Assembly (NCBI GenBank): GCA_964410965.1
Contig: CAYPIY010000001.1
Coordinates: 186,001 to 250,000 of the forward strand
Reading direction: 5' to 3'
Source: JBBIRG01 sp964410965
Lineage (GTDB): Bacteria; CLD3; SB21; JBBIRG01
DNA length: 64,000 bases
Within the stretch, counting starts at the first letter, position 1. Each line of letters starts with the position of its first letter. The translations under genes were made by a program, and so were the position numbers. The notes under the pieces were generated by a model that worked only from the letters and a program-made list of their open reading frames with translations, did not search any database and was not told where the DNA came from. Below are positions 46,601 through 55,240 of this stretch, piece after piece.

Positions 46601-49047
46601 TTCGCCAGATTCGTCATTGCGGCGGTACCATGTCCGAGCAGCGTATTGATCACTCCGATCCGTTCAAGAGCTTTGCCCTCGGAAAGAAGCGCCTGCCGGG
46701 ATTCCGCCAGTTCATACATTTTCGTGAACTGTTCGATCGCTTTTTCATGCATACCCTGCAGCTGATACAGTTCTCCCAGAATATCATAGGCTTCCATCCT
46801 TTCAGTGCCGAAACGGCCCAGGAAGGAATCCTGTTCCATCAGGGCCAGGGCATCCTGATAGGTTTTGATCGCGCTCTGAATAGCGTACAGCGAACGGGAT
46901 TTTTTTCCCGCCTGAAGAAGGTACGGAACCGCCAGTTCTCCGGCGCGTCCCTGCTGGTAGTGATACGCGAGGTGTTCCGCGTTCTTGTAAATTTCGATCG
47001 CCGCCTGCGGGGATTCCTGGCAGGACTGCTCGATGGACTTCGCGAAGCGAAGATGATATTCAATTTTTTCCTGGTCTGTCAGGCGCTGGTACATCAGCGT
47101 ACGGATCTTGTTGTGATAAAGCGTATATTTGACTTTTTCGTCGATCCATTCCTGAAGTATGATTTTATCGGCCTGAAGGCTGAGCAGGATTCCCTGAAGG
47201 GTTTCCGGCTTGTAATCTCCGACCTGGGCGATCATGTCAAAACTTAGCGACTGGTTCGCGACGGCAAAAATCTTCAGTATATCATTTTGTTTCGAGTTCA
47301 GCCGCACCAGGCGCCGGTTGATGACTTCATCCAGACCATGAACGAGGATGCGCTCAAGTCCCTCCAGATGGAAAGCCCAGTTGCTGTTCTTCCGGAATAT
47401 AAGTTCCTCATCAGCCATGGATTTCATGTATTCCTCTATGAACAGAGGATTACCGAGGGTCTGCTCCATAAGATGACCGGTCAGGGTTTCCGGGATCTCA
47501 TCCAGTCCCAGCATGGACGAAATCAGTTCGGCGACCTGGGATTTCGTGAAATTGGATAACCTCACATCGATAACCGGATGTATGGACTTGAAAAGATCAA
47601 GTATGGACCTAGCCTGCGGAAAATCAGAATTCAGGTTAATGATGATACCGATCGGGTAATCCCGGATGTTCCTGACAAAATATTTCAGAACTTCCAGAGT
47701 CCCTTCATCTGCCCACTGGCAGTCATCGATATAAAGAATATACGGCTTGGTTTCCGCAATCCTGACAGCAAACCGGAAGATCGCGTCCAGCAAGCGGATT
47801 CGGTCGGCCGAAGAAAACCGGACTGGAAGTTGTCTTTCTCCCAGCGCGAAAAATTCAGGGAGCAGCGGTTGTAGCCCGGTCGCATGCTGCTCAAAAACCT
47901 GAGGGGCAAAACTTTCCGACCATTTGACCATTTGTCTCAGCAGTTCAGCGAAAGGCTTGTACTCGGTACTGTGATCGTCATAGCAGGTGTAATCAAACAG
48001 TACGTGTTTGTGGGTCTGGAGGAAACGGCGGAATTCGTTCATCAGTCGTGTCTTCCCGACGCCGGTTTCTCCGTGAATGATCACAAACTCGCCCTGCTGG
48101 GAGGTCTCGAGGTGACGGATCAGCGACTGCAGAGATTCTATCGTCTCATCCCTCCCTATAAACCCGCCGCTCATCAGGTAGCTTTCGATCATTTTCCTGG
48201 ATTCCAATGGAACCCGGCATTCCCCGATTTCCGCTATATCGGATATAATTTCGTGAGTGTTCTGGTACCGCTTGGCCGGCTCTTTCTGCAGCATCCGCAG
48301 GATCACTTTTTCGAGTTTCGCGGGTATTCCGGGACAATGAGCAGTCGGCAGTACCGGGGGTTCCACAAGATGCTGGGTAAGGATCTCCGACGGACTTCCG
48401 TTGAACAACGCTCTTCCTGAAACCAATTCATAAAGAACCACGCCCAGCGAATAAATATCGGACCGCCGGTCTACGGCCAGTCCGTTGATCCGTTCGGGAG
48501 ACAGATACTCGATCGTACCCGCAATCGGTTCCGACTCCATAAACAAATTTACAGAATGGGACAGTCCGAAATCGATCAGCTTGACATGAAATGTCTGGTT
48601 CTCTGCTGATCGTACCAGTATATTGCTCGGCTTGATGTCCCCATGGATGATTTTGCGTGAATGAATGTACGCCAGGGCCTCAAGAATCTGTACCATCAGT
48701 TGGCAGATCGGAGGAAAACGGTTCGAGGGCAGGCCGCTCACAAATTTCTCGATATTGAGCCCGTCAACAAGTTCCATTGTAAAATATCGCCGTTCCGAAC
48801 CCTCGACGTCAATGCAGCCGAAATCAAAAACGTCCGCAAGGTAAGGGTGTTTCAGTTTTGCGAGAGTCAGGAATTCATTGTCGAAAAACGAGACGCGGTC
48901 GGAATGAATTTTACTGAGCACCTTAAGAGCGACATCCTGGCCACGTTCGGTATCCGTCGCCTGATATACTTCGCCCATCCCGCCCTGGCCGAGCAGCCTG
49001 ATCAGCAAATACCGGTTGGCAACTGTCGTCGTTTCATGAATAATCAT
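43660..49047 (-). CDS. Ser/Thr kinase - AAA ATPase - TPR - GAF - sigma54-activator fusion
   Basis: 1795 residues. Residues about 10-270 are an Hanks-type kinase: loop GQGGMGEVY (20-28), Lys42, HGDIKPSN (His135, Asp137), DFG at 159-161 and a SPE element. The catalytic loop is HGD, not HRD. Residues about 295-580 are a STAND/AAA ATPase with Walker A GETGVGKT (326-333) and Walker B LYIDDCQW. Residues about 690-1240 are TPRs. A GAF domain (about 1300-1445) and coiled coil lead to a sigma54-interaction AAA+ domain (about 1475-1700): Walker A GESGTGKE (1507-1514), GSFSGA at 1554-1559 where GAFTGA is usual, and Walker B TLFLDEI. A Fis-type helix-turn-helix ends the protein. It is predicted to integrate a signal through phosphorylation, ATP and GAF ligand and to activate sigma54 promoters. 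Confidence 0.9.
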   Translation of the reverse strand: MIIHETTTVANRYLLIRLLGQGGMGEVYQATDTERGQDVALKVLSKIHSDRVSFFDNEFLTLAKLKHPYLADVFDFGCIDVEGSERRYFTMELVDGLNIEKFVSGLPSNRFPPICQLMVQILEALAYIHSRKIIHGDIKPSNILVRSAENQTFHVKLIDFGLSHSVNLFMESEPIAGTIEYLSPERINGLAVDRRSDIYSLGVVLYELVSGRALFNGSPSEILTQHLVEPPVLPTAHCPGIPAKLEKVILRMLQKEPAKRYQNTHEIISDIAEIGECRVPLESRKMIESYLMSGGFIGRDETIESLQSLIRHLETSQQGEFVIIHGETGVGKTRLMNEFRRFLQTHKHVLFDYTCYDDHSTEYKPFAELLRQMVKWSESFAPQVFEQHATGLQPLLPEFFALGERQLPVRFSSADRIRLLDAIFRFAVRIAETKPYILYIDDCQWADEGTLEVLKYFVRNIRDYPIGIIINLNSDFPQARSILDLFKSIHPVIDVRLSNFTKSQVAELISSMLGLDEIPETLTGHLMEQTLGNPLFIEEYMKSMADEELIFRKNSNWAFHLEGLERILVHGLDEVINRRLVRLNSKQNDILKIFAVANQSLSFDMIAQVGDYKPETLQGILLSLQADKIILQEWIDEKVKYTLYHNKIRTLMYQRLTDQEKIEYHLRFAKSIEQSCQESPQAAIEIYKNAEHLAYHYQQGRAGELAVPYLLQAGKKSRSLYAIQSAIKTYQDALALMEQDSFLGRFGTERMEAYDILGELYQLQGMHEKAIEQFTKMYELAESRQALLSEGKALERIGVINTLLGHGTAAMTNLANAEAIYREQQHWSGVADVLSLFGNAYSTMGDFEQAVRYYNESLNLRRQEGDPERIASCFNNLALIYSNRGDYDQALNYHQQALALRGSAGEQTDLSSSHLNLGGLLLNKGDYEQSQEHYLKGLQLKRQYGDKPGEAVALRGLGVVFTNLGEYGKARNYFEESFEIERRIDNPIGLALTFHYQSELEICSGLYETALSKYEQALRIIQTAKNLRLQSTILYRQGRLFFIIGDVERARNNMIAALDIATKIKFPAQAAEIKSYLGYIRLIQGDPAGLEMIMEGSKQAHAIGNFWIICECDYMLAYANLHQTAFETCLRICHELLAKCEKINNLEYNSKLLLLMTHAFIKMSQWEDALACLVKAQNVAQTLRMPYIDMKTENYFGQIYTRQRQWDQARLHAQNFQAQVDDILFHIPEFYRSYYRSAKARYEDIDFDLLKKIDHQMDETQKFEEQAAIGHEILKDTISRMDSVQTVTMKELHAIYEMAQTINSILDLNLLLEKIMDIVIETVHAERGMIFMKEGQNWIVHVARNISKETIQDVTEVSHSIIENVSATGKAIFAIDARDDQRFKDKKSIVQLDIVSFMCIPLNIKSESIGVVYVDNRNMVGRFNQKNLDFLSLFANLAGVAIENARLHAQLFNENVKLKEENIQLKSEITRQFEIETNIKGNSEAIRKVLGLIKVATKVNSNVLLEGESGTGKELVARAIHFNSIRKSGKFVPVNCGALTETLLESELFGHKRGSFSGAISDKKGLFEEAEAGTLFLDEITNTTRNMQAKLLRVLQDGEFRRVGDTQIRRVDVRIISATNLDLMQEVKSGRFREDLYYRLKVIYITAPPLRERKEDIVHLAYHFLAELNKSEGHGKKLSSKAIELLLAYEWPGNVRELRNKIEQAYAISETPVITEDCFPELVISEKRRERVTAGFLKDRIDHIERRILIEELSKHHWNIQKTALDLGLSRRAIYDKLEKFQIKREEEQQHDYKT

Positions 49048-49256
49048 ATTTCGATGATATATTTCAGGATTGAAACATCCTTAATAATTTTTCCCGCACG
49101 GCATAATGGTACGGATTTTTTCGAGCAGAGTCAAGCAACATGTTGAAATCGGAGAGCCGATCCGGAATAAAATTTTTCTTTTCATAAAAATAATTTGATG
49201 CTGAGTCATTTTTTTTTTATCCTGTATTATTAACGTTGTATGATAAGCGACCTGTC

Positions 49257-50048
49257 ATGAAAAAACACAAACCATACACCCAAGCGCTCATTACCGGCGC
49301 GTCATCGGGGATCGGAGAATCTCTGGCAAGAGCTTTCGGAAAATCAGGACTGTCCCTGGTTCTTATCGCCCGGTCAAAAATGGCTCTGGACAAAATCGCT
49401 GACGACATTCGTACGTCAAATGTCACTGTTAATACGTTGCCTCTTGACCTTATTCAGCCCGACGCTCTGGATAAACTGATCCAGTACCTCAAAGAAAAAA
49501 ACATCGAGATCGATCTTCTTGTTAATAACGCGGGATTCGGCAGTTATGGTTATTTTCATGGCTTGAATGCCGCACGTGAATTGGAAATGATTCAGTTGAA
49601 CATTTCCGCGCTGGTGAAATTCACTCATCATTTCATTCAACCCATGATCCGGCGAAACCACGGTGCGGTTATTAACATTTCCTCGACCGCAGGCTTTCAG
49701 CCCGTCCCGTTCATGGCAACGTACGGTGCGACAAAAGCCTTTGTTACGAGTTTCACCATGGCGCTGCATTCAGAATACAAAGACACGGGCGTTTCGTTCA
49801 TTGCAGTCTGTCCGGGAAGGACAAAAACGCAGTTTCAGGTCGTTTCAGGCAGTGAACAAATTACCATTAAGTCCCGTTTTGCAACTACGGACCAGGTTAC
49901 CCGGGTTACAATGAAAGCGTTAAGTAATCACAGTTCATTCATCATTGAAGGCTGGCCGAATAAAATCGCCGTGCATCTGCAACGTTTTTTTCCGCGGGAG
50001 TGGGTATTATACCTTGCCCGCCGGATATTCAAACCGCATTCCGTATGA
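49257..50048 (+). CDS. Short-chain dehydrogenase/reductase (DltE-like)
   Basis: 263 residues from the ATG at 49257; the frame can extend to a TTG seven codons earlier but the ATG directly precedes the family start. The NAD(P) loop is TGASSGIGE (about 12-20), with LVNNAG in the middle and the catalytic Ser (INISSTAG), Tyr and Lys (YGATKAF). Arg at ARSK after beta-2 favours NADPH. The substrate is unknown; DltE-type relatives act on varied ketones and alcohols. It is divergent from the kinase-activator gene and about 200 bases upstream of the helical unknown gene. Confidence 0.9.
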   Translation: MKKHKPYTQALITGASSGIGESLARAFGKSGLSLVLIARSKMALDKIADDIRTSNVTVNTLPLDLIQPDALDKLIQYLKEKNIEIDLLVNNAGFGSYGYFHGLNAARELEMIQLNISALVKFTHHFIQPMIRRNHGAVINISSTAGFQPVPFMATYGATKAFVTSFTMALHSEYKDTGVSFIAVCPGRTKTQFQVVSGSEQITIKSRFATTDQVTRVTMKALSNHSSFIIEGWPNKIAVHLQRFFPREWVLYLARRIFKPHSV

Positions 50049-50244
50049 TCCTGTGTCAAACCTGAATAAATTGTTCCCCAAAAAAATAGTCTTGAAATCC
50101 AGTTATTTTATCGTTAAACTTCTGCTGGAAAGTCTGTGAATATTCCATTTGTCAGTATATTGACCGTTTGTCCGGACATGATTTCCATCATCATAACGCG
50201 TTGAAATTAACGATCCGCCGAATATCATACCACGAGGAATCAAT

Positions 50245-51849
50245 ATGACACAAGAAAGCAATCTTTTCGGAAAGGAAGAAGAACGCCGTAAAAATCTGGA
50301 ACTCCGGTCGGTGGTCGAATTCATGGATGATTTCGAGAAGTCGAGCGGAAGGACCTCCTGGGAATCCATATCCCAGTTATACGAACTGATCACGGTCATC
50401 CTCAGGGAAAGCAAGGACCTTTCGGTTTCCCAGGAGTTGATGAATTCCTATGAAACCAACCGGAAAATGATCGAGGATATATATAATCCGGACATTAAAA
50501 AATCAAAAGCCTTGTCGGCGGCGCTGACAACTTACCTGCATAAGCTTCTCGAAATGCTCCATTTCGAAAAAGGGGATGAGCAGCCTGCTTCCGCTGAAAC
50601 CCCGGAAGAACTACGACTTGACGAATTTATTCGGATTTACATCATACACCAGATACAGGATTCCCGGGTACTCCTGCTGATGCTGATGACTATCGTATAC
50701 CGGCGGATCTACAATTTCAACACGCCCGCATTCAAGGCCAAGGCTTTCACGCTGTCCTCAATGCTGAAAAAAAACCGCGTAAAACCCGACAAGGCGCTGA
50801 CGATCCTGATCTACAACCTATGCCAGGCGTCCGTCGAGGCTCTTGAGGAAAGCGAATACAGCCAGGGCATTTTTTACTGCGAACGATCGGTGGAACTGTT
50901 CAAAATGATTTCCGAGGGATCGAAAATCAAGGAAATCATCCGGGGCCAGATCGAAGACGCTATGCGGATTACCACCGAAAGGATGATCAACAAGATCCAG
51001 GAAAAATCCGGCGATGAACAGGTGCAGATTGTGGAAAGCATCGCCGATAAACTTGTGAATATTGATATGTTCGCCTATCTCCTCCCCCAACTTGTCTTTT
51101 TCCTCATCCGCGCCCAAAAATACGAGACCTGCCTGCAGCACCTGGAAACGATTCTGACTGCGGATGACCTTACACGTGATTTCCTGAACTATCAGACGGT
51201 GATCACGATCGGATACGAATGGTGCGATTCCCTGCTCAAAGCCGAACGTTACTCTAAAGGCAAAGCGCAGTTCAGCTTTGTGGAAAAGGAAAAGCATAAT
51301 ATCAAAAAAGTCTTCGAACTGATGAATTCCATCAAAGTACCGGATATGGAGGATGAAACCTTTTATAATGTCGAAATCGAAAAACTGGCGGTCACGTACA
51401 GTCATCTCGGCACTCTGTTTTTCCTGACCAAGGATGTGGATTTGTCCGCGGATTCATATGACAGAAGCTTTACGGCCATTCTCCTCAAGAAATGCAGCAG
51501 GAACAGGAACTCGGTGGATGAAATTCTCGACCGGTATAAGGACGCTATCCATCATCCGCTTAATTCGGCGCCAACCGAGGCGCACGCCCTCATCGCGGCC
51601 TTCGCCTGCGAAAGGGGCTATGATTTTCTCCTCGAAGCCCAGATCGAAAAATTCACCGAGGAACAAATCGAATTTGTCCGTGAAGAACAGAATTTTCATA
51701 CCCTGATCAACCCGCAGAAACAAATTATCAGCGATCTCATGGATTCGGCCCTCAATAAGGCGAAAATGCCGTATCCGCAGAAATACGCATCTTTCAAGCC
51801 CTTTATTCAGAATAAACTCCAATTTGTGAAGGAAAAGATGAAATTGTAA
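50245..51849 (+). CDS. Large helical protein of unknown function
   Basis: 534 residues with ACGAGGA ahead of the ATG. Almost entirely predicted helical and rich in Glu, Lys, Leu and Ile, with no signal peptide or membrane segments, so cytoplasmic. Helix pairs such as LELRSVVEFMDDFEKSSG, ALTILIYNLCQASVEALEES, YSQGIFYCERSVELFKMISE and VTYSHLGTLFFLTKDVDLSA suggest divergent TPR- or HEAT-like repeats, but no canonical TPR spacing is clear. No catalytic motif is seen. It heads a plus-strand series with CHAD, PAS and HAD genes, although gaps of 79 and then few bases make operon membership uncertain. Confidence 0.6.
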   Translation: MTQESNLFGKEEERRKNLELRSVVEFMDDFEKSSGRTSWESISQLYELITVILRESKDLSVSQELMNSYETNRKMIEDIYNPDIKKSKALSAALTTYLHKLLEMLHFEKGDEQPASAETPEELRLDEFIRIYIIHQIQDSRVLLLMLMTIVYRRIYNFNTPAFKAKAFTLSSMLKKNRVKPDKALTILIYNLCQASVEALEESEYSQGIFYCERSVELFKMISEGSKIKEIIRGQIEDAMRITTERMINKIQEKSGDEQVQIVESIADKLVNIDMFAYLLPQLVFFLIRAQKYETCLQHLETILTADDLTRDFLNYQTVITIGYEWCDSLLKAERYSKGKAQFSFVEKEKHNIKKVFELMNSIKVPDMEDETFYNVEIEKLAVTYSHLGTLFFLTKDVDLSADSYDRSFTAILLKKCSRNRNSVDEILDRYKDAIHHPLNSAPTEAHALIAAFACERGYDFLLEAQIEKFTEEQIEFVREEQNFHTLINPQKQIISDLMDSALNKAKMPYPQKYASFKPFIQNKLQFVKEKMKL

Positions 51850-51928
51850 CTACGTTTTCCCTTGATGCATAATCATATGCCGACGAAGTCATTTTTATTT
51901 ATACAAATATTCTGAGATAAAATTTCTG

Positions 51929-52399
51929 ATGCGAAAAAGTAAGGAGATTCAGCCCTGCGATTCCGCAAGGAAATGGGCGGCTTTTTATATTGAGGAAAAA
52001 TTCAATATCATGTGGAGCTACCGGAACACGGTCCTTCAAGATCATGATCCTGAAATCATCCATGATATGAGAGTCGCGTCGCGCCGTTTACGGGCAGTGC
52101 TTGCCGATTTTCGTTCATGTATTCCAAAGACTCAATATAAAATAATTCTTGCCATCACAAAAAAAATCACTGAACAACTCGGCGCTATCAGGGACATGGA
52201 TATTCTCGACGAACAAATGACTGCGATGGCTGACGAAACCCGCCCCGAAAGAATATCCACGTTACATTTACTTCAAGAAAGAACAGCGATCCGTCGGCTC
52301 AATGCACAGGAACGTCTCTCGGAATTTTTCGGTCATCTGGACGAAGAGAATTTTCCTCAGGAAATCATAACGCTGACCGGACTGCTGCGGCATGGCTAA
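51929..52399 (+). CDS. CHAD domain, N-terminal half
   Basis: 156 residues. The frame has the CHAD first-half motifs HDMRVASRRLRAVL (His45 to Leu58) and LGAIRDMDIL (about 87-96), then ends at 52399. CHAD (conserved histidine alpha-helical domain) folds have two pseudo-symmetric four-helix halves with basic residues that bind polyphosphate and are often associated with polyphosphate granules. This gene has only one half. The second half is encoded by the next frame, which overlaps by 8 bases. It is either a split protein or a frameshifted single gene. Confidence 0.75.
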   Translation: MRKSKEIQPCDSARKWAAFYIEEKFNIMWSYRNTVLQDHDPEIIHDMRVASRRLRAVLADFRSCIPKTQYKIILAITKKITEQLGAIRDMDILDEQMTAMADETRPERISTLHLLQERTAIRRLNAQERLSEFFGHLDEENFPQEIITLTGLLRHG

Positions 52400-52958
52400 A
52401 ACACAATCCAAAATAAACGGCATACCGGAAAAAAGTCTCTATTTCCAGATGTTCGTTGCGCTTCCCCGGCGCCTCAAAGACCTTTTTAACCGGGAAAAAG
52501 AGATCTTGATTCCCGAAAACTGGCAAGCGCTGCATATGATGAGAATTGCCGCTAAACGGCTCCGGTATTCCATGGAATTATACCAACTCTGCTTCGATAA
52601 GTCTTTCAGGGAAAAAATCAATACGGTTAAAACCCTGCAGGATCATCTTGGCGCCATACAGGATTGCGTCACACTGATTGCGTTTCTGGAAGACGCCGCT
52701 GAAAAAAGTGCAGACAAACTGCAGGACGAACAACCGGACATATCCGATGCTGTCTTATCAGAAACAGAAAAAATGATTATGGAACAGATCCTGATTCGCG
52801 GGAGGTTATACGCACAGTTTACGGATTTCTGGAACCATTTAACGAATCAACGCTTTAAAGAAACCCTCCTGTCATTAATCGAAACGACGTACAAATCGAA
52901 CGCGGATAAAACCAACGACTTAAACGCCCTTGAACGAATTTTTATTGACGAAATCTAA
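52392..52958 (+). CDS. CHAD domain, C-terminal half
   Basis: 188 residues from the ATG at 52392, inside the last codons of the upstream half (shared bases ATGGCTAA). It carries the second-half signatures LHMMRIAAKRLRYSME (His48, Arg51) and LGAIQDCVTLIAFLE (about 86-100). The frame is +1 relative to the N-terminal half. Reading its frame upstream meets a stop within six codons, so as written it begins at this ATG. Together the halves give about 344 residues, typical of a full CHAD protein. Confidence 0.75.
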   Translation: MAKTQSKINGIPEKSLYFQMFVALPRRLKDLFNREKEILIPENWQALHMMRIAAKRLRYSMELYQLCFDKSFREKINTVKTLQDHLGAIQDCVTLIAFLEDAAEKSADKLQDEQPDISDAVLSETEKMIMEQILIRGRLYAQFTDFWNHLTNQRFKETLLSLIETTYKSNADKTNDLNALERIFIDEI

Positions 52959-52972
52959 ATAAAGGATCAGAC

Positions 52973-53314
52973 ATGGATCAATGGATTAAGGAATTCCCGG
53001 GAGCGATAACCGTCTGCGACGAACACGGCGTCATCCTCGACATGAACGACAAAGCCTGCGACATATTTAAGAACGATGGCGGACGGGATCTGATCGGAAA
53101 GAATCTGCTGGATTGCCATCCGGAACCCTCGCGAAGCATGCTCTTAGGTATGCTTAAAAATCAAACATCGAATGCGTATACCATCGAGAAAAAGGGTATT
53201 AAAAAAATGATTTACCAGACGCCATGGTATAAGAACGGCGTCTACAGCGGTTTTGTGGAATTGTCGCTCGAGATTCCCGTCAGTATGCCTCATTTCATCC
53301 GTTCCGAATCCTGA
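52973..53314 (+). CDS. Single-domain PAS protein
   Basis: 113 residues with AAGGA ahead of the ATG. Nearly the whole protein is a PAS domain: FPGAITVCDEHGVILDMNDKACDIF, then LIGKNLLDCHPEPS, KNQTSNAYTIEKKGIKKMI and YQTPWYKNGVYSGFVELSLEI. The CHPEPSR string resembles heme- or metabolite-sensing PAS-like domains attached to hemerythrin-type proteins. No output domain is present, so it may sense a small ligand or redox signal and act on a partner. It lies 14 bases after the CHAD frames and 8 bases before the HAD gene. Confidence 0.82.
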   Translation: MDQWIKEFPGAITVCDEHGVILDMNDKACDIFKNDGGRDLIGKNLLDCHPEPSRSMLLGMLKNQTSNAYTIEKKGIKKMIYQTPWYKNGVYSGFVELSLEIPVSMPHFIRSES

Positions 53315-53322
53315 TCGTTCCG

Positions 53323-53826
53323 ATGATTGACAAGACTAAACATAAATGGCTGTTATTCGATTGGGGCAATACGCTGATGAAAGTGTTTCCCGACCAGACC
53401 GGGCCGATGAAAAACTGGTCTAAACTTGAGGTTATACCGCATGTCCCGGAAACGCTGTCTGTTCTTCATTCTGAGTGGAACATCGCCGTCGCGACCAACG
53501 CGGAAGACTCAACCGAAGACGATATCCGTGAAGTGCTGACAAAAGCTAATATACTGGATTTTATTGATAAAATATTCTGTTATCGTACAATCGGGCATAA
53601 AAAACCATCGCAGGAATTTTTTTGGTATGTATTGCATGATTTGAATGTTAAATCCGATCAAGTCATTATGGTCGGAGATGATTATCAGGCGGATGTTTAC
53701 GGAGCTCAGAAAAATGGAATTCGGGCAATATGGTATAATTTTTCGCATGCAACCGTCGCAAATAATCTTTCCCTTATACAAATAAATGACTTTCGAGAAT
53801 TGCCGGATATCTTGAATCGCTTTTAA
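53323..53826 (+). CDS. HAD-superfamily hydrolase
   Basis: 167 residues. Motif I is FDWGNTL, in which the nucleophile Asp is kept but the usual second acidic residue (DxD) is Gly; DWGDTL-type variants occur in phosphatase-like HADs. Motif II Thr is in VATNAED, Lys in IGHKKPS and motif IV acids in MVGDDYQAD. It may dephosphorylate a small metabolite. Substrate is unknown. It is the last gene of this plus-strand group and ends just before a hairpin terminator. Confidence 0.8.
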   Translation: MIDKTKHKWLLFDWGNTLMKVFPDQTGPMKNWSKLEVIPHVPETLSVLHSEWNIAVATNAEDSTEDDIREVLTKANILDFIDKIFCYRTIGHKKPSQEFFWYVLHDLNVKSDQVIMVGDDYQADVYGAQKNGIRAIWYNFSHATVANNLSLIQINDFRELPDILNRF

Positions 53827-53833
53827 ACAAAAA

Positions 53834-53857
53834 AACCCGCCTCAATCGAAGCGGGTT
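53834..53857. terminator. Hairpin terminator between convergent HAD and cyclic-DPG synthetase-like genes
   Basis: Arms AACCCGC (53834-53840) and GCGGGTT (53851-53857) form a 7-base stem with a 10-base loop. On the minus strand it is followed by a run of seven T, making it a strong terminator for the minus-strand gene ending at 53881. The plus-strand T-tract is weaker. Confidence 0.8.
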
Positions 53858-53880
53858 TATTAAATCAAATTTTGTATCGG

Positions 53881-55206
53881 TTATTTGATCTTCTTCACGA
53901 AATTTGAGAGAATCGTATCGAGATTCGGTGTGCCGATTTCCTGCAAATCATACTTCACGCGGACTGTCGGTTTTTTGATCTTGATGATACGGCTCAGGTC
54001 GATCGGGGTGCCGATGACTACGACGTCGCAAGGCGTACGGTTGATGGTCGTTTCGAGGTCTTTCATCTGCTTGGCGCCGTAGCCCATCGCCGGGAGCAGG
54101 GTTCCGATATCCGGATATTTCTTGTAGGTTTCGGTAATGCTCGCGACCGTGTAAGGACGCGGATCGATGATCGAGGAGGCGTTGTATTTCATCGCCGCGA
54201 CGATACCGGCGCCGAATTTCATTTCGCCGTGAGTCAGCGTCGGGCCGTCTTCCACGACTAACGCGCGTTTGCCCATGATCTTCTCGGGATGATCCACGGT
54301 CAGCGGAGAGGCTGCGTCCACAATCACGGCTTTTGGGTTGATCTTGCGCACGTTTCCGCGCAGGGTGTTCACCGAATTGATATCCGCCGAGTCAATTTTA
54401 TTGATGATGACGACGTCCGCCAGCCGCAGGTTCGCTTCGCCGGGGAAATACGTGGATTCGTGGCCTACTCGGAGAGGATCCACGATCACAATGTGCATGT
54501 CGGTCTTGTAGAAAGGCGTGTCGTTGTTGCCGCCGTCCCACAGGATCACATCGGCTTCCTTCTGCGCCTGCTCAATGATCGCGCCGTAATCCACGCCGGC
54601 GTATATGATTGTCCCGGTCACGATATGCGGTTCATACTCTTCGATCTCCTCGATCGTGCATTTGTGTTTCTTAAGATCGTTTAAATTACCGTAACGCTGG
54701 ACTTTCTGCTGAACAAGATCGCCATAAGGCATGGGATGCCGGATCGCGGCGACCTTAAGTCCTTTGCTTCTCAGGATTTCAGCTACGCGGCGCGTGGTCT
54801 GGCTCTTGCCCGCACCCGTTCGGATGGCTCCGATGGACACAACCGGCTTCTTGCAGGGAATCATCGTCGGCTGGGCGCCGAGAATCTTGAAATGCGCACC
54901 GGCGGCCATCACTCTAGAACCGCGGGACATTACATAATTGTAAGGTACGTCGCTGTAAGCGAACACAACTTCCTGGACATTGTGTTTTTTAATCAGCGTT
55001 TCCAGTTCGTTTTCGGCGTGGATGGGAATTCCCCTGGGATATAATTTTCCGGCCAGCGCTGCGGGATATTTGCGGCCGTCGATATCCGGAATCTGAGTCG
55101 CGGTGAAGGCGACCACATCGTACAGGTTATTATCACGATAGATCGTATTGAAATTATGAAAATCGCGTCCGGCGGCTCCCATAATCAGGGTTTTAATGCG
55201 TTCCAT
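53881..55206 (-). CDS. Cyclic 2,3-diphosphoglycerate synthetase-like P-loop GTPase
   Basis: 441 residues with GGAG ahead of the ATG. Family hallmarks are the N-terminal MGAAGRDFHNFN (9-20), a P-loop GAIRTGAGKSQ (126-136), WDGGNNDTPFY, an NKID guanine-type motif in VVIINKIDSAD, and a conserved end DLSRIIKI. Archaeal relatives are annotated as cyclic 2,3-diphosphoglycerate synthetase, which makes a thermoprotectant from 2,3-diphosphoglycerate and ATP. Bacterial homologues are common beside arginine or carbamate genes and their reaction is not certain. Here the gene follows ornithine aminotransferase by 34 bases, so a role linked to ornithine or arginine metabolism is the better guess. Confidence 0.75.
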   Translation of the reverse strand: MERIKTLIMGAAGRDFHNFNTIYRDNNLYDVVAFTATQIPDIDGRKYPAALAGKLYPRGIPIHAENELETLIKKHNVQEVVFAYSDVPYNYVMSRGSRVMAAGAHFKILGAQPTMIPCKKPVVSIGAIRTGAGKSQTTRRVAEILRSKGLKVAAIRHPMPYGDLVQQKVQRYGNLNDLKKHKCTIEEIEEYEPHIVTGTIIYAGVDYGAIIEQAQKEADVILWDGGNNDTPFYKTDMHIVIVDPLRVGHESTYFPGEANLRLADVVIINKIDSADINSVNTLRGNVRKINPKAVIVDAASPLTVDHPEKIMGKRALVVEDGPTLTHGEMKFGAGIVAAMKYNASSIIDPRPYTVASITETYKKYPDIGTLLPAMGYGAKQMKDLETTINRTPCDVVVIGTPIDLSRIIKIKKPTVRVKYDLQEIGTPNLDTILSNFVKKIK

Positions 55207-55240
55207 GTTTGTTTCTCCAGTTTAAATATTTTAAAATCAA

